Below, piece by piece: positions 12,047 through 12,183 of a stretch of 12,183 nt of DNA (positions are counted from its first letter, which is position 1; each line of letters starts with the position of its first letter). The DNA comes from an uncultured Actinomycetes bacterium. Lineage in GTDB: Bacteria; Actinomycetota; Actinomycetes; Nanopelagicales; Nanopelagicaceae. Where the stretch lies: NCBI GenBank assembly GCA_903867285.1, contig CAIPQX010000024.1:1-12183 (forward strand), given 5' to 3'. The notes beneath the pieces were generated by a model. That model saw nothing but the letters and a program-made list of their open reading frames with translations, was not told the DNA's origin and did not search any database. The position numbers were made by a program, and so were the translations under genes.

Positions 12047-12183
12047 ATGGATATTCTAAATAACCCTTGGCCGAGTCCAACCCTTCCAGGTATTGACCAT
12101 CCCGTGCCGAGTTTGCGATTGCAGAGCACAAGCGGCTCCTTTGAAATTCTGCCCGGCTCGCAGCAGAGAATGTACATCTGCGG
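12047..12183 (+). CDS. mshC: Mycothiol cysteine ligase MshC, N-terminal fragment
   Basis: The ORF runs off the end of the window after 45 full codons. The reading PWPSPTLPGIDHPVPSLRL followed by ILPGSQQRMYICG matches the beginning of MshC, the cysteinyl-tRNA-synthetase paralogue that joins cysteine to glucosaminyl-inositol in mycothiol synthesis. C45 in MYICG is the expected zinc ligand that positions the substrate cysteine. The HIGH-like ATP-binding motif would follow just beyond the window. The ATG is fixed by an in-frame stop 15 bases upstream. The location directly after the SCO1664-family gene repeats the arrangement known from Streptomyces (SCO1663-SCO1664). Cysteinyl-tRNA synthetase itself is the alternative, but the long proline-containing N-terminus and this context favour MshC. 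Confidence 0.85.
   Translation, partial: MDILNNPWPSPTLPGIDHPVPSLRLQSTSGSFEILPGSQQRMYIC

Noticed and set aside
1..12183. CRISPR arrays, insertion sequences, prophage genes, integrase or attachment sites, toxin-antitoxin pairs
   Set aside because: No repeated spacers, transposase motifs or terminal inverted repeats were seen. The tRNA-Leu is not flanked by an integrase gene or by a visible copy of its 3' end within the window.

Overview
The window reads as a piece of a small, tightly packed actinobacterial genome with roughly balanced base composition, not the very high GC of Streptomyces or Mycobacterium. The lineage evidence is the start of a mycothiol ligase gene (mshC) preceded by three actinobacterial families (MSMEG_4193-type phosphomutase, DUF3090, SCO1664 family), a long-form HisG, an FMN riboswitch in front of a RibM/PnuX-type transporter, and an actinobacterial M20 peptidase. 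Intergenic gaps are tiny, stop and start codons overlap, and convergent genes abut. A streamlined freshwater-type actinobacterium (Nanopelagicales-like) fits, but that placement is inference.

Layout. Bases 1-1025: the 3' end of rsmB (16S rRNA m5C methyltransferase), then rpe. 1057-1965: a promoter, an FMN riboswitch and a riboflavin transporter gene (ribM/pnuX). 2006-3133: hisE and hisG, histidine biosynthesis steps 2 and 1. 3141-4058 (minus): serine biosynthesis, with an ACT-domain ORF and a SerB phosphatase ORF in the same frame, separated by one TAG codon. 4109-6500 (plus): a stand-alone ABC ATPase, a divergent UppP/BacA-type membrane phosphatase and a DUF554 membrane protein, in one operon. 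6503-7543 (minus): a zinc alcohol dehydrogenase of the CAD/YahK type. 7614-7697 (minus): tRNA-Leu(GAG). 7794-9107 (plus): an M20 metallopeptidase. 9108-10061 (minus): an aldo/keto reductase. 10110-12183 (plus): phosphomutase, DUF3090, SCO1664-family kinase-like protein and the first 45 codons of mshC. No stretch longer than 300 bases lacks a gene; the two largest gaps (1026-1281 and 7544-7793) hold the riboswitch and the tRNA.

Expression logic. Two classes of start codon are visible. Genes that appear to begin a transcript (rpe, hisE, the ACT ORF, the ABC gene, adh, the aldo/keto reductase, the phosphomutase and perhaps mshC) have no Shine-Dalgarno sequence but carry a TANNNT -10 box 6-9 nt before the start codon, as expected for leaderless mRNAs. 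Genes inside operons or behind a leader (ribM, hisG, the SerB phosphatase ORF, the UppP-like gene, DUF3090) have a purine-rich Shine-Dalgarno sequence; the DUF554 and SCO1664 genes instead overlap the preceding stop codon.

The most interesting points are a riboswitch switching model that can be read from complementary segments, the apparent reduction of a riboflavin operon to its importer, the in-frame split of serB, and the uncharacterised kinase-like/phosphatase-like/zinc-motif trio next to mshC.
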